In this document: piece after piece, positions 5,472 through 6,013 of the stretch | Layout: each line of letters starts with the position of its first letter | Numbering within the stretch: position 1 is the first letter of the stretch | Source of the DNA: Candidatus Dadabacteria bacterium | GTDB taxonomy: Bacteria; J088 | Length of the DNA stretch: 6,013 bases | Assembly (NCBI GenBank): GCA_003695505.1 | Contig: RFIY01000342.1 | Coordinates: 1-6,013 of the forward strand | Reading direction: 5' to 3' | The notes under the pieces: model-generated | The model's database searches: none | What the model saw: the letters and a program-made list of their open reading frames with translations, nothing else | What the model was told of the DNA's origin: nothing | Made by a program: the position numbers and the translations under genes

Positions 5472-6013
5472 CGGTTGAGCTCCTCGCGCAGCGCATTCAG
5501 TTTGACGACACGGGTGGCCGGTACGGGTCGCTCGTTGGTGTGAATCCAGCGCCAGCACATCGTGCCCTGATCGTGTCCGGCCGTCTCGAGCCAGTTTGGA
5601 TGGCCCGGGTCATCATGGGCAACGATGACGCGCACCGAGCCGTCCGGTTCGTAGTGGGCGGTGTGCTTGTTGATGTGTATGCGATGGTAGCGGTAGTCGA
5701 GCGACTCCATCCAGTAATTGTTGAGCTGAAAGTTCCAGTACGGGCAGGGGTCCGGGACCGGTGTCTCGATGACCAGCGCCTCGTCCGGCGCGAGGCGCCA
5801 GTGACTCATGTAGTACGCGATGTTGGGGTCGCCGCCGGCGGCAATCGATACTTCGGGATCGAACAGCGGAAGCTCGTTCGTATGTTTCTGAAAGTCACGG
5901 GACCACTTCGCAAACAGCGCGGATGCACCGGCGACCAGTAGCGACGCCTGCCGCAGTCCGTCGACGAGCTGCTCTGGCCCCAGCGGTTCGGGCTGGTCCG
6001 GACCGTTCAGGCA
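5468..6013 (-). CDS. DUF1214 domain protein, C-terminal part (5' end outside window)
   Basis: The frame is open with no stop from 5468 to the right edge, giving 181 visible residues. The first Met in view (5809) falls inside the domain at visible residue 69 and is not the true start. The domain shows the DUF1214 pattern: GGDPNIAYYMSHWRL (60-74), EALVIETPVPDPCPYWNFQL (78-97), NYWMESLDYR (99-108), HINKHTAHYEPDGSVRVIVA (113-132), DDPGHPNWLETAGHDQG (134-150) and WRWIHTN (154-160). DUF1214 is widespread but its biochemical role is not established; it often occurs near lipid or aromatic metabolism genes and beside DUF1254. The visible part ends in NALREELNR, and its TGA overlaps the sulfotransferase ATG as ATGA, placing it first among the visible genes of the operon. 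Confidence 0.88.
   Translation of the reverse strand, partial: CLNGPDQPEPLGPEQLVDGLRQASLLVAGASALFAKWSRDFQKHTNELPLFDPEVSIAAGGDPNIAYYMSHWRLAPDEALVIETPVPDPCPYWNFQLNNYWMESLDYRYHRIHINKHTAHYEPDGSVRVIVAHDDPGHPNWLETAGHDQGTMCWRWIHTNERPVPATRVVKLNALREELNR
5480..5485 (-). promoter_or_regulatory. Ribosome binding site for the sulfotransferase (GAGGAG)
   Basis: GAGGAG lies 8 nt before ATG 5471, inside the final codons of the DUF1214 gene. It decides the sulfotransferase start in favour of 5471 over in-frame starts further upstream. Confidence 0.75.

Noticed and set aside
5472-5558. Longer N-terminus for the sulfotransferase beginning at 5558
   Set aside because: It would overlap about 30 codons of the DUF1214 gene, and the internal ATG has both a ribosome site and an ATGA overlap.

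Overview
The window looks like GC-rich chromosomal DNA from a proteobacterium, most likely a gammaproteobacterium. The reasons are the high GC content with the usual GC-rich antisense open frames, strong Shine-Dalgarno sites, an FkpA/Mip-type lipoprotein isomerase, a Tat-type signal peptide, and a DUF1214/sulfotransferase/SDR gene set. The lineage is inferred from gene types only. No tRNA, rRNA, CRISPR array, insertion sequence or integrase was seen.

Layout. Positions 1-112 are a leader with a 17-bp palindrome (12-28) and a near-perfect Shine-Dalgarno site. Two plus-strand genes follow, 2 nt apart: a GNAT-fold acyltransferase resembling FeeM N-acyl amino acid synthases, autoinducer synthases and exosortase-associated acyltransferases (113-832), and a stand-alone receiver-like protein whose phospho-acceptor Asp is replaced by Glu (835-1254). 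The unit ends in a strong intrinsic terminator (1292-1326), between convergent genes.

The rest is on the minus strand. Reading in the direction of transcription from the right edge, there is the C-terminal part of a DUF1214 protein (cut by the window edge), a PAPS-type sulfotransferase and a classical short-chain dehydrogenase. These three are joined by two successive ATGA stop/start overlaps and are almost certainly one translationally coupled operon. After a 115-bp gap comes a Tat-exported TPR-like helical protein resembling the TatT (TRAP T-component) family, and then a lipoprotein FKBP peptidyl-prolyl isomerase with a candidate promoter of its own.

How they may work together (inference). 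The DUF1214-sulfotransferase-SDR operon suggests redox change plus sulfation of a small hydroxylated, perhaps lipid or steroid-like, molecule. The acyltransferase and degenerate receiver look like a dedicated pair in which the receiver may act as a phosphorylation-independent partner or regulator of an acyl-transfer reaction. The TPR protein and the isomerase are periplasmic or envelope proteins with no clear functional tie to the operon upstream. The least described parts are the acyltransferase/pseudo-receiver pair and the coupled three-gene operon.
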